From Eggerthellaceae bacterium (lineage in GTDB: Bacteria > Actinomycetota > Coriobacteriia > Coriobacteriales > Eggerthellaceae), in NCBI GenBank assembly GCA_017440565.1, contig JAFSHA010000158.1:1-32975 (forward strand): a DNA stretch of 32,975 bases. Direction: 5' to 3'. Of the stretch, positions 13,221-20,955 are shown piece by piece. The notes beneath the pieces were generated by a model. The model worked only from the letters and a program-made list of their open reading frames with translations, was not told the DNA's origin and searched no databases. Both the position numbers and the translations under genes were made by a program. How positions within the stretch are numbered: position 1 is the stretch's first letter; each line of letters opens with the position of its first letter.

Positions 13221-15287
13221 ATGGCAGCTCCCGCTACCGAACATGTGCGCAACATTGTGCTTGTAGGCCAGGACGGTGCCGGCAAGACCTCGCTCGCCGA
13301 GGCCATGCTCTACGTCTCTGGCAAGACCCCGCGCATGGGTACTACGCATGATGGCAAGTCCTACCTCGACTACGACCCCGAGGAAATCAAGCGCAAGTTC
13401 ACCATCGGCACCTCCATTGCCCCCATCCCCTACAAGGACTACAAGATCAACGTGCTGGACACCTCCGGCCATCCCGACTTCATCGGTGACACGCTGGCCA
13501 CCATGCAGGCTGCTGAAATGGCTCTGTTCGTGGTTGACGCCGTTGCCGGCCCGCAGGTCATGACCACCAAGCTGTGGCGCGAAGCCGAGAACATGCGCCT
13601 GTCCCGCGCGGTTTTCATCAACCATATCGACCGCGAAAACGCCTCCTTCGACGCCGCTATGGCCATGCTGCACGCACGCTTCGGCAGCCGCCTGGGCGCG
13701 GTTAGCATCCCCATGGGCGTCGAGTCTGACTTCAAGGGCGTCATCGACGTCATTCGCATGAAGGCTCGCTACATCACCACGCACGAGCACAAGGAGCTCA
13801 TTGACGAGATTCCCGCCGAGTACATGGACGCCGCCCAGGAGGCACGCGACAAGCTTTGCGACCTCGTGGCCGAGGCTGACGACGAGCTCATGATGAAGTA
13901 CCTCGAGGGCGAAGAGCAGCTCACGCAGGAAGAGCTCGAGGGCCTGCTTGACAAGGCTATCGCCCAGGAGCTGTTCATCCCCGTGTTCGTGGGCTCCACC
14001 ATCATCATGCAGGGCGTCGTGGGCCTGATGGAAGACATCTGCACCTACTTCCCGAACCCTGCTTCCCACGGCCGCTTCCAGATGGCCGACGGCGTCACCG
14101 TCGAAATCGATGAGAGCAAGCGTCCTTCTGCGTTCGTGTTCAAGACGCTGTCCGACCCGTTCGTTGGCCGCCTGAGCTTCCTCAAGGTCCTCACCGGCGT
14201 TCTCGAGCCCGGCATGGAGCTTGTGAACTCCCGCACCGGCAAGAAGGAGCGCCTGGGCCATCTCTACGTCATGATGGGCAAGGAGCCCATGGACGTGAAG
14301 AGCGCCAAGGCCGGCGACATCATCGTCGTTCCGAAGCTTTCCGAGACCCGCTCCAGCGACACGCTTTCGCTCACCGGCGAGATTGCCATCGAGCCCATGG
14401 CGATGCCCACTCCGCAGTACCCGGTTGCCGTCGAGGCCGTCAACAAGAAGGACGAGGATAAGCTCGGCACCTTCCTGGCCCGTGCCGCCGAGACCGACCC
14501 CACCGTTAAGCTTTCCCGCAACGAGGAAACCAAGCAGACCATCCTTACCGCCATGGGCGACACGCAGGTTGATATGCTGCTCGCCCGCCTGAAGGATCAG
14601 TCCGGCGTCGAGGTCAAGCTCGTTCCCGTGCGCGTGCCGTATCGCGAGACCATCCGCAAGAAGGCCGAGGCCCAGGGTCGCCACAAGAAGCAGACCGGCG
14701 GCTCCGGCCAGTTCGGCGACTGCTGGCTGCGCCTTGAGCCCAACCCGGGCATGGGCTATGAGTTCCTTGACGAGATCAAGGGCGGCGCCATTCCCAACGG
14801 CCTCATCCCCGCTGTTGACAAGGGCGTTCAGGACGCCATGAAGGAAGGCTTCCTGGCTGGCTACCCGATGGTCGACATCAAGTGCGCTTGCTACGACGGC
14901 TCTTACCACTCCGTCGACTCCAACGAAATGGCCTTCAAGACGGCTGCTCGCATCGGCTTCCGTGCTTGCTGCGAGAAGGCTCAGCCCGTCGTCCTCGAGC
15001 CGATGGCCACGCTGGCCGTCACGGTGGGCGAGGACTACGCCGGCGCCGTCATGGGCGACATCTCCACGCGTCGCGGCCGCATTGTGGGCACCGACTCCGC
15101 CCAGGCTGGCGAGACCGTCATCAAGGTGCGCGTGCCTTACGCCGAGGTTGTCACCTACACCAAGGACCTGCGTTCCATCACCCGCGGTTCGGGTTCCTAC
15201 ACCCTGACCATCGAGGGTTACGAAGAGGCTCCGCACGACGTGACCAAGAAGCTCGTCGAGGAGTATCAGGCTTCTAAGAACGCCTAG
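13221..15287 (+). CDS. Elongation factor G-like GTPase (FusA paralogue)
   Basis: A 688-residue translational GTPase with the EF-G domain order. The G domain has P-loop GQDGAGKT at residues 16-23, G3 DTSGHPDF from residue 80 and G4 NHID from residue 134. These differ from the canonical AHVDHGKT, DTPGHVDF and NKMD, which marks the EF-G-like branch as distinct from housekeeping EF-G. Domain IV has RHKKQTGGSGQFGD and HSVDSNEMAFKTAA, and the C-terminus has GRIVGTD. ATG 13221 gives a start like relatives (residues before the P-loop are few); upstream in-frame ATGs at 13122 and 13179 are possible but lack ribosome sites. Codon use is strongly biased to C-ending codons, suggesting high expression. 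Precise role, such as ribosome recycling, rescue or stress translation, is not known from sequence. Confidence 0.88.
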   Translation: MAAPATEHVRNIVLVGQDGAGKTSLAEAMLYVSGKTPRMGTTHDGKSYLDYDPEEIKRKFTIGTSIAPIPYKDYKINVLDTSGHPDFIGDTLATMQAAEMALFVVDAVAGPQVMTTKLWREAENMRLSRAVFINHIDRENASFDAAMAMLHARFGSRLGAVSIPMGVESDFKGVIDVIRMKARYITTHEHKELIDEIPAEYMDAAQEARDKLCDLVAEADDELMMKYLEGEEQLTQEELEGLLDKAIAQELFIPVFVGSTIIMQGVVGLMEDICTYFPNPASHGRFQMADGVTVEIDESKRPSAFVFKTLSDPFVGRLSFLKVLTGVLEPGMELVNSRTGKKERLGHLYVMMGKEPMDVKSAKAGDIIVVPKLSETRSSDTLSLTGEIAIEPMAMPTPQYPVAVEAVNKKDEDKLGTFLARAAETDPTVKLSRNEETKQTILTAMGDTQVDMLLARLKDQSGVEVKLVPVRVPYRETIRKKAEAQGRHKKQTGGSGQFGDCWLRLEPNPGMGYEFLDEIKGGAIPNGLIPAVDKGVQDAMKEGFLAGYPMVDIKCACYDGSYHSVDSNEMAFKTAARIGFRACCEKAQPVVLEPMATLAVTVGEDYAGAVMGDISTRRGRIVGTDSAQAGETVIKVRVPYAEVVTYTKDLRSITRGSGSYTLTIEGYEEAPHDVTKKLVEEYQASKNA

Positions 15288-15310
15288 TCTCTGCCGATAG
15301 AGCAGATGCA

Positions 15311-15339
15311 GGGGCCTTCCGTAAGGGAGGCCCCTTTTT
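15311..15339 (+). terminator. Intrinsic terminator of the EF-G-like gene
   Basis: GGGGCCTTCC pairs with GGGAGGCCCC (one U-G pair) around GTAA, followed by TTTTT. It begins 24 bases after the stop codon. Confidence 0.92.
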
Positions 15340-15382
15340 CGTGGCAGAAGAGTGCAGTGCGTGAGCGTTAGCGACAGGATTT

Positions 15383-15410
15383 TGGAACAGGGCTTGCGGC
15401 CCCTGTTCCA
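15383..15410. repeat. Short palindromic element, GGAACAGGG family (copy A)
   Basis: TGGAACAGGG (15383-15392) and CCCTGTTCCA (15401-15410) are perfect inverted arms around CTTGCGGC. The same arms occur at 19835-19867 and 30734-30794. The loop sequence GGGCTTGCGG recurs in the outer arm of the last of these. Confidence 0.8.
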
Positions 15411-15420
15411 GTATCTGGAT

Positions 15421-15450
15421 TTTCAACGGCGCTGCGGCGGATGCTATATA
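15421..15450 (+). promoter_or_regulatory. Possible promoter of the small membrane protein
   Basis: TTTCAA (15421-15426) and TATATA (15445-15450) are 18 bases apart, about 70 bases before the start codon. The match is weak at the -35. Confidence 0.35.
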
Positions 15451-15518
15451 CTTATGCGATGCAAGATTGTCGTCGTTCGCTCACGACGGAAAAGCGCACG
15501 AGTTAGGGGATGAAGCGC

Positions 15519-15845
15519 ATGGCGAAGGGTTGGAAGAGCAAGGGCCAGAAGGGTGCCGAGCTGCAAATTGCCGAGCAGGAGCTGAAGCGTCGCAACGGCA
15601 TCATCAAGCTGGCTGGCGGCATCGGCGCGTTTATCGTGGTGGCCATCGTGCACTCGTGGATCATCCTCAATTCCGGCGGCGACGCCGACAACGTGTTCAT
15701 TCGCGGTCTGGTGTACGTGAGCGCCATGGTGTGCGCGGGCTTTGCGGGCTACGGTGCGCGCGATATCTACCGCGCCAACAATGCTATCCGCGACATTCGC
15801 CTCAACGTGAACAGGAAGTCGAAGAAGGGCTCTTCGAAGAAGTAG
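15519..15845 (+). CDS. Small two-helix membrane protein of unknown function
   Basis: A 108-residue protein, not recognised. It has a basic, glutamate-containing N-terminus (MAKGWKSKGQKGAELQIAEQ), two hydrophobic segments (about residues 30-50 and 65-85) joined by an acidic loop GGDADN, and a lysine/serine-rich tail. By charge the two ends should be cytoplasmic. I start at ATG 15519, which gives about ten bases to the AGGGG ribosome site; ATG 15510 is in frame but directly abuts that site. It is convergent with mscL and separated from it by a palindrome and a terminator. Confidence 0.65.
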   Translation: MAKGWKSKGQKGAELQIAEQELKRRNGIIKLAGGIGAFIVVAIVHSWIILNSGGDADNVFIRGLVYVSAMVCAGFAGYGARDIYRANNAIRDIRLNVNRKSKKGSSKK

Positions 15846-15864
15846 CTTGTGCGTGGGACGCAGG

Positions 15865-15933
15865 GTGGGACACAGAGTCCAGCTCGATGTCCCACAATGC
15901 AAATGGGACACCGAGCCGGGCTCTGTGTCCCAC
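15865..15933. repeat. Long imperfect palindrome with TGGGACAC core
   Basis: GTGGGACACAGAG (15865-15877) pairs perfectly with CTCTGTGTCCCAC (15921-15933). Inside, GCTC/GAGC and TGTCCCA/TGGGACA also pair, leaving a 9-base loop. It lies between the stop of the small membrane gene and its terminator. It resembles the other GGxACA palindromes of this window in style but not in exact sequence. Confidence 0.75.
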
Positions 15934-15938
15934 AAATA

Positions 15939-15965
15939 AAAAGGCGCCAACCTTTGGCGCCTTTT
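15939..15965. terminator. Bidirectional terminator between the membrane protein gene and mscL
   Basis: AAAAGGCGCCAA (15939-15950) and TTGGCGCCTTTT (15954-15965) form a perfect 12-pair stem with a 3-base loop. A-rich and T-rich flanks make it usable on both strands. It serves the convergent genes on either side. Confidence 0.92.
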
Positions 15966-15986
15966 CTCATGTTATGGCAGGGTTGC

Positions 15987-16439
15987 TTAGACGGCCTTGG
16001 CGGGTTCGGGCAGCTCGCCTGCGCAATGCGGGCAGCGCGTGGCGCCCTCCTTCACCTCTTCGAGGCAGAAGACGCAGGTAGGAGCGGGCGCGGCGGGCTC
16101 CTCGGCGGCTTCCTCTTCCTTCTCCTTGCCCGTGTCCTTCATCTTGTTGAAGGCCTTCACCATCATGAACACGCAGAAGGCAACGATAAGGAAGTTGATG
16201 ATGGCGCTGATGAACGCGCCGAAGTCGATGCCGTTCTCGGTGCCGGGCACGGGGATGGTCAGCCCCGCGATGCCGCTTGCCGCGTCACCGGTGAGAAGCT
16301 TGATGGCCGGGTTGATGATGTCGTTGGTAAGCGACGTGACGATGGCGGTGAACGCAGCGCCGACGATGACGCCGACGGCCATGTCCATCACGTTGCCGCG
16401 ATTGATGAATTCCTTGAATTCACCCATAAGCTTTTTCAT
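15987..16439 (-). CDS. mscL: Large-conductance mechanosensitive channel MscL with C-terminal zinc ribbon
   Basis: A 150-residue channel that opens under membrane tension to release solutes. The MscL core is clear: FKEFINRGNVMDMAVGVIVGAAF at the start, then IINPAIKLLTG, and a second helix GAFISAIINFLIVAFCVFMMVKAFN. After a charged Glu/Lys/Ala linker the C-terminus adds CVFC (122-125) and CPHC (136-139), a zinc-ribbon pair not part of the standard channel. ATG 16439 is preceded by CCAGGAGGG. It is transcribed away from menF and toward the small membrane protein gene. Confidence 0.93.
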   Translation of the reverse strand: MKKLMGEFKEFINRGNVMDMAVGVIVGAAFTAIVTSLTNDIINPAIKLLTGDAASGIAGLTIPVPGTENGIDFGAFISAIINFLIVAFCVFMMVKAFNKMKDTGKEKEEEAAEEPAAPAPTCVFCLEEVKEGATRCPHCAGELPEPAKAV

Positions 16440-16524
16440 GGGCCCTCCTGGTTGCGTTGCTCGGACGGCGCCCCTTGCGGCCGCCGAGTCGCGGTTCTCG
16501 TACGCGTCTTAGTATAGCCGTCAG

Positions 16525-16533
16525 TGCTACAAT
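16525..16533 (+). promoter_or_regulatory. Extended -10 promoter of menF
   Basis: TGCTACAAT is an extended -10 element, 36 bases before the menF start codon. No good -35 is visible at 17 bases, which is acceptable for extended -10 promoters. Confidence 0.45.
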
Positions 16534-16568
16534 CCACTCATCAATATCGGTTGTATGAAAGATCATCT

Positions 16569-17813
16569 ATGACGAAAATCCATTCGCTTACCGTGTCGCT
16601 TGATGCGGACATCGTCGATGCGTTCTGCTCGTTGCAGAAGGGCTTTACCGACCAGTTCGTCTACTATGACAAGGCGCGACCCGTGCGCTACATGGGCCTG
16701 GGGCGCTGCATTGCGATGGGAAGCCTCGAGGGCGTTGAATGGGAGTGCGCCGAGGTTGACCAGCCGCCGGTGTTCTTCAGCTTCAACCGCTTCGACGCCG
16801 AAAACCCTGCGCCAGCCGACGAGCTGTTCAGCTCGTTTCCGCGGTTGCGCTTCATGCTGCCCGAAATAGTGCTCATCGAGAACGAGCGCGGCTGCATGTT
16901 GCAGGTTAATTCGCTTGGACCGGTGTACCCGGGACGTGTCGAGCGCTTCATGCGCGCGAGCCTGGCTGCGCCTGAGCGCAAACGCGAGCTTATTCCGTAT
17001 ACGCTTGAGCAGGACTCGCGCGAGGAATGGCACGGCGCGATGGGCCAGGCGCTGGCCGCCATTGAAGAGGGGCGCGTGCGCAAGGTGGTGCTTTCGCGCA
17101 GGCAGAAGCTTACGGCTGCGCATCCGTTTTCCTCGAAGGATTTGCTGGTCAATCTTATCGATGGCAGCGCGCGTGGCACGGTCATCCTGTATCGCTACGC
17201 CGACGTGTTCTTCTGCGGCTGCACGCCGGAGCTTCTGGTGCGCAAGCGCGGGCAGGAGCTTGAGAGCATGTGCTTGGCCGGAACGTGCCCCGCGGGAGCG
17301 AACGAGGCCGAGCGCGCGGCGTTGGCCGAGGGCCTCATGAACGACGCGAAGAACCGCGCCGAGCATGAGCACGTGGTGCAGTTCATTCGTGATGTGTTCG
17401 CGCGTACCTGCTACGACGTCGAGGTGCCCGCCGAGCCTGAGATCATGTCGCTTGCGCACGTGCAGCACCTGCATACTCCAGCGCGTGCGAAAGTGCTCGA
17501 GGGCGTGAACCTGTGGGATATGGTGGGCGATTTGCACCCCACGCCGGCCACGGCTGGTACGCCGGTGGGAGAGGCGAAGATGCTCATTCGGCGCATTGAG
17601 AAGTACAACCGCGGTTTCTATGTGGGCGCGGCGGGTTTCGTGGACGCCAGCGGCGACGGCGAGTTCGCGGTGGCGCTGCGCACGGGCGTGTTCGACGGCG
17701 AGATGGGCTGGGTGTATGCGGGCTGCGGCATCGTGGCCGGCAGCGACGCCGACGCTGAGTTCGACGAGATAGACCTCAAGCTCAAAACAGTGCTCTCGGC
17801 ATTCGGCGAATAG
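16569..17813 (+). CDS. menF: Isochorismate synthase MenF
   Basis: A 414-residue chorismate-using enzyme that converts chorismate to isochorismate, the first step of the menaquinone branch. The C-terminal catalytic fold shows KVVLSR with the likely base Lys172, SLAHVQHLHTPA, LHPTPATAGTPVGEA, YVGAAGFVDASGDGEFAVALR and YAGCGIVAGSDADAEFDE, all typical of MenF/EntC. ATG 16569 gives the usual length; a longer frame from 16524 runs into the promoter. The ribosome site (GAAAGA) is weak. It is followed after ten bases by menD. Confidence 0.93.
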   Translation: MTKIHSLTVSLDADIVDAFCSLQKGFTDQFVYYDKARPVRYMGLGRCIAMGSLEGVEWECAEVDQPPVFFSFNRFDAENPAPADELFSSFPRLRFMLPEIVLIENERGCMLQVNSLGPVYPGRVERFMRASLAAPERKRELIPYTLEQDSREEWHGAMGQALAAIEEGRVRKVVLSRRQKLTAAHPFSSKDLLVNLIDGSARGTVILYRYADVFFCGCTPELLVRKRGQELESMCLAGTCPAGANEAERAALAEGLMNDAKNRAEHEHVVQFIRDVFARTCYDVEVPAEPEIMSLAHVQHLHTPARAKVLEGVNLWDMVGDLHPTPATAGTPVGEAKMLIRRIEKYNRGFYVGAAGFVDASGDGEFAVALRTGVFDGEMGWVYAGCGIVAGSDADAEFDEIDLKLKTVLSAFGE

Positions 17814-17823
17814 AGGTGCGAAA

Positions 17824-19662
17824 ATGGAGAGACTCTACACTCACCAGCAGACGACGGCCCTGTTCGTGGGGGCGTTTTTCGATGAGCTTACCCGTTGGGG
17901 CGTGTGCGAGGTGGTCATCAGCCCCGGCTCGCGTTCGACGGCGCTGGCAATGTGCGCTTACGAGCTGAGCCGCCGTTTCCCCGAGCGCCTGCGCGTGTAC
18001 GTCGACGTGGACGAGCGCGGGGCGGCCTTCTTCGCACTGGGCATGGCGAAGGCGGCGGGGCGTCCGGTGGCGCTTGTGTGCACGTCGGGAACGGCCCCGG
18101 CGAACTATTTCCCCGCGGTGGTGGAAGCAGCCACCTCGCGCGTTCCCCTGGTAGTGCTTACGGGCGACCGGCCGATGCGCTTGCAGGATTTGGGTGCGCC
18201 GCAGACGAGCGATCAGCTGAAGATGTTCGGCGGCTATGTGCGAGCGTTTCGCCAGATGCCCGAGCCGAGTGCCCGTGCGTGCGACTTGGCCTTTGCGCGT
18301 CAAGCGGCTCGTGAGGCCGTTTTGGCGGCCATGGGACCCGGCGCGCGCGGTCTGAGGGAAGCCGAGGCCGCTAAAGAGGGTGCGCAGTCGATTGCTTCGC
18401 GGGGCTGTGCCTACATGGCGGGTCCCGTGCACCTGAACTTCCCCTTCGATGAGCCGCTAAAGCCCGACTTTGAGGTTGAGGGCCTGTTTGAGCCTGCTTC
18501 GGCTCCGTCAATGCCGGGCGGCGCGCCTGTTTTCTCGGGCTACACGTTGCTTGACGCGAACGCCACCATTCCCCTTGAGATGATGACCTATGGACGCAGC
18601 GTACTCATTTTGGCTGGTGAAGGCACATGCGAGACGGCCTGGGAGGCGCGTGCTGTTCTGAATTGGGCGGCCGAGCGCAAGATTCCCGTTTTGGCCGACC
18701 CGCTTTCGGGCTTGCGCGGCTTCGACGTGCCGTGCGTCATCGACAATTACGACAACATTTTGCGATGCGACGATGCCCCGCTTCCCGAGGTGGTCATTCG
18801 CTTTGGGCGTTACCCGGTGTCGAAGGTGGCTTCGACGCGTCTTGCCCCCGCGGCGGTGGAAAACATCGTGGTCGACGTGGCCGAGACACGCGACTTCAAC
18901 AGTGCCACCGACGTGTTCGTGGCATGCACGCCGCTTGACTTCCTCTCGCAGGAATGGATGATGCCGGCTGATTCCGTGCAGGAGCGCTTCTTCGACGAAT
19001 GGGTTTCGCGCAATGACGTCGAGCGGGGGCGCATCCTTGCGGTGGACGCGGCAAACGATGTTGATGCGCTTGAGGGCGCGTATGTGCGCAAGCTGCTTGA
19101 GCTCATCCCCGAGGGGTCGCTTTTGTTCTCGGCCAACTCGATGCCCATTCGCGCCATCGACACGTTCATGGTGAAGGAGGGCAAGCCGCTTGCGATCTTG
19201 TGCAACCGCGGGCAGAACGGCATCGACGGTACGGTGTCGACAGCTCTAGGGGCGGCGCAGCATTTTGCGTCCACCACGTTTTTGACGGGCGATTTCACCT
19301 TGCTGCATGACCTGAACGCGCTTGCGCTACGACGCGAGCTCGATCGCTTCCACGGTCCCGATTCCGGCGAACCCGAGCGCACGGTGGTCATCGTGCTTCT
19401 GAACAACGACGGCGGAGCTATTTTCGACATGCTGCCTCAGGCTTCCGATGATGACTATTTCGAGCGCTTGTTCTTGGTTCCGCAGGATGTTCGCTTTGAG
19501 GATGCGGCGCGCGCCTTCGGCGTTGGATATGCGCGTGCGGCGACGGTGGCGGGCTTTGCGCGTGAATACGAGGCGGCGCTGGGAAAGCCCGGCATCAGCT
19601 TGATCGAGGTGAACTTGCCGCTTAGGGGCGTGCGTGAGCGTTACGCGCCGTATCAGCAGTAG
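17824..19662 (+). CDS. menD: SEPHCHC synthase MenD
   Basis: A 612-residue thiamine-diphosphate enzyme that joins 2-oxoglutarate to isochorismate. Evidence is the VISPGSRSTALAMCA start, the cofactor-activating Glu64 in VDERGAAFFALGMAKA, LTGDRP, and the ThDP/Mg site from GDFTLLHDLNAL (residue 489) to NNDGGAIF (residue 527). Length is slightly above the typical 550-590. AGAGGTG precedes ATG 17824. It lies between menF (10 bases) and menH (9 bases), so these three are surely co-transcribed. Confidence 0.95.
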   Translation: MERLYTHQQTTALFVGAFFDELTRWGVCEVVISPGSRSTALAMCAYELSRRFPERLRVYVDVDERGAAFFALGMAKAAGRPVALVCTSGTAPANYFPAVVEAATSRVPLVVLTGDRPMRLQDLGAPQTSDQLKMFGGYVRAFRQMPEPSARACDLAFARQAAREAVLAAMGPGARGLREAEAAKEGAQSIASRGCAYMAGPVHLNFPFDEPLKPDFEVEGLFEPASAPSMPGGAPVFSGYTLLDANATIPLEMMTYGRSVLILAGEGTCETAWEARAVLNWAAERKIPVLADPLSGLRGFDVPCVIDNYDNILRCDDAPLPEVVIRFGRYPVSKVASTRLAPAAVENIVVDVAETRDFNSATDVFVACTPLDFLSQEWMMPADSVQERFFDEWVSRNDVERGRILAVDAANDVDALEGAYVRKLLELIPEGSLLFSANSMPIRAIDTFMVKEGKPLAILCNRGQNGIDGTVSTALGAAQHFASTTFLTGDFTLLHDLNALALRRELDRFHGPDSGEPERTVVIVLLNNDGGAIFDMLPQASDDDYFERLFLVPQDVRFEDAARAFGVGYARAATVAGFAREYEAALGKPGISLIEVNLPLRGVRERYAPYQQ

Positions 19663-19671
19663 GGAGCTTTC

Positions 19672-20685
19672 GTGGGCCGCTTGGTAACGCATACGGGCAC
19701 GTTCGAGCATGCGGGCATCGACCTGGCCTTTACGCGCTGGGAGGCCTTGCGTGTCGAGGGCGTTGCGCCTGGCGTTGCCGGCGGGAGTTTGGCGAGCAGG
19801 TTGCCCCGGGCGCTTTCGCGAAAGGCCGCTGGAAAATTGGAACAGGGCTACGACCCCTGTTCCAATTGCGCTCCCTTGGTGCTGCTGCATGGTTTCGCGC
19901 AGAGCTCGGCAACGTGGGCCGAGGTGGCGCCTCTTCTTGCGCAGACGGAGGGGGCGGGCGCGGTGTATGCGCTCGAGCTTGTGGGCCACGGTGAAAGCAC
20001 GCGTCCGAACGACGCTGCGCATTACGGCATGGATGCCGTGTGCGCCTGCGTGCGTGACTTCTGCGCGTGGGTTGCTCGGCGTGAGGGGGCTCTTCCCGTG
20101 TTGACGGGCTATTCGATGGGCGGACGCGTGGCTCTTGAATGCCTGGTGCGCTTCGGGGAGCCTTCGAGCGTCCAGGATGCCTCGGCTCTTCCGGTGCGTG
20201 CCCTTGTGCTGGAAAGCGCGGGATTGGGGCCGGTTGATTCGGCGGCCCGCGAGGCTTTCCGCACGCGCAACGAGGATTGGGCGCAGCGCGTTCGTGCGGA
20301 AGGCGTGTCGGCGTTCATGGACTACTGGGAATCCCTGCCGCTGTTCGCGAGCCAGCGAAACCTTCTGCCTGCTGCGAGGGCGGCGTTGCGCGAGGCGCGT
20401 GAGCGAAACGACGCCGAGGCGCTGGCGCGCACGTTCGAGGGGACGGGCCAGCACCACCAGCATGTGCAAGCTGAGACACTGTCTGCGTTGGCCGGGGCGC
20501 CTGGGCTTTCCGTGCTTTATTTGGCGGGCGATCTTGATGCGAAATACGCTCAAGTTGCCGACGAGGTTCGCCGTGCGTGCCCGCATGCCTTCGTGCGCAT
20601 GATTCCCGGTGCCGGCCATAGCGTTCACCTCGAGCAGCCCGCCGCTTTCCTTCAGGAACTTCAGAGGTTTCTCCAGGCTCAGTGA
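19672..20685 (+). CDS. menH: SHCHC synthase MenH with palindrome-derived insertion
   Basis: A 337-residue alpha/beta hydrolase that removes pyruvate from the MenD product. The triad is Ser148 (GYSMGG), Asp289 (GDLDAKY) and His316 (GHSVHLEQP), with the oxyanion region LLHGFAQSS. It is 60 or more residues longer than typical MenH. The extra part lies before LLHGF, roughly residues 25-68, and residues 55-66 (KLEQGYDPCSNC) are encoded by a short palindromic element that left the frame open. GTG 19672 is preceded by GGGAGC. The insertion sits at the N-terminal edge of the fold, so activity is probably retained. Confidence 0.88.
   Translation: MGRLVTHTGTFEHAGIDLAFTRWEALRVEGVAPGVAGGSLASRLPRALSRKAAGKLEQGYDPCSNCAPLVLLHGFAQSSATWAEVAPLLAQTEGAGAVYALELVGHGESTRPNDAAHYGMDAVCACVRDFCAWVARREGALPVLTGYSMGGRVALECLVRFGEPSSVQDASALPVRALVLESAGLGPVDSAAREAFRTRNEDWAQRVRAEGVSAFMDYWESLPLFASQRNLLPAARAALREARERNDAEALARTFEGTGQHHQHVQAETLSALAGAPGLSVLYLAGDLDAKYAQVADEVRRACPHAFVRMIPGAGHSVHLEQPAAFLQELQRFLQAQ
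19835..19867. repeat. Short palindromic element inside menH (copy B)
   Basis: Perfect 13-base arms AATTGGAACAGGG (19835-19847) and CCCTGTTCCAATT (19855-19867) surround CTACGAC. The 25-base core 19839-19863, reverse-complemented, matches 30752-30776 at 24 of 25 positions. The element length keeps the menH frame open. Confidence 0.88.
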
Positions 20686-20737
20686 CGGGCCTGAGGGCAT
20701 GGCGGAAGGCGGCATGCAGCCTTCAAGCTCGTTCATA

Positions 20738-20773
20738 TTGGGTTTGCTACGAAACTGATACCCAAGATATTGT
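20738..20773 (+). promoter_or_regulatory. Possible promoter and inverted repeat upstream of menB
   Basis: TTGCTA (20744-20749) and TATTGT (20768-20773) are 18 bases apart and each match four of six consensus bases. TTGGGT (20738-20743) and ACCCAA (20760-20765) form an inverted repeat overlapping them. This would give menB a separately controlled start within the menaquinone cluster. Confidence 0.35.
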
Positions 20774-20862
20774 GCCTGAGAGCAAATTGTGGGGCGCAAG
20801 AGGCTCTCGGCGCGGTACCATATAGGCAATCGCAGCTTAATCACACTACAACCTTATTGGCA

Positions 20863-20894
20863 GGTGCACGGCGCGCTTTCGCGTGGCGTGCACC
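20863..20894 (+). other. Hairpin in the menB leader
   Basis: GGTGCAC and GTGCACC close a 14-pair stem with one mismatch and a TTTC loop, 62 bases before the menB start. There is no T-run directly after it. It could act as a transcript-stability or attenuation structure; no known riboswitch is recognised. Confidence 0.5.
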
Positions 20895-20955
20895 TTGCTC
20901 TGCATTTGAGACACTGCCTCCTGCGCTCGGCATGCGCGGGTGCGAAAGGAGCTTC

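Noticed and set aside
13134-15236. 700-codon open frame antisense to the EF-G-like gene
   Set aside because: Produced by the strong third-position GC of the real gene; its translation is His/Gly/Val/Leu-rich without family features.
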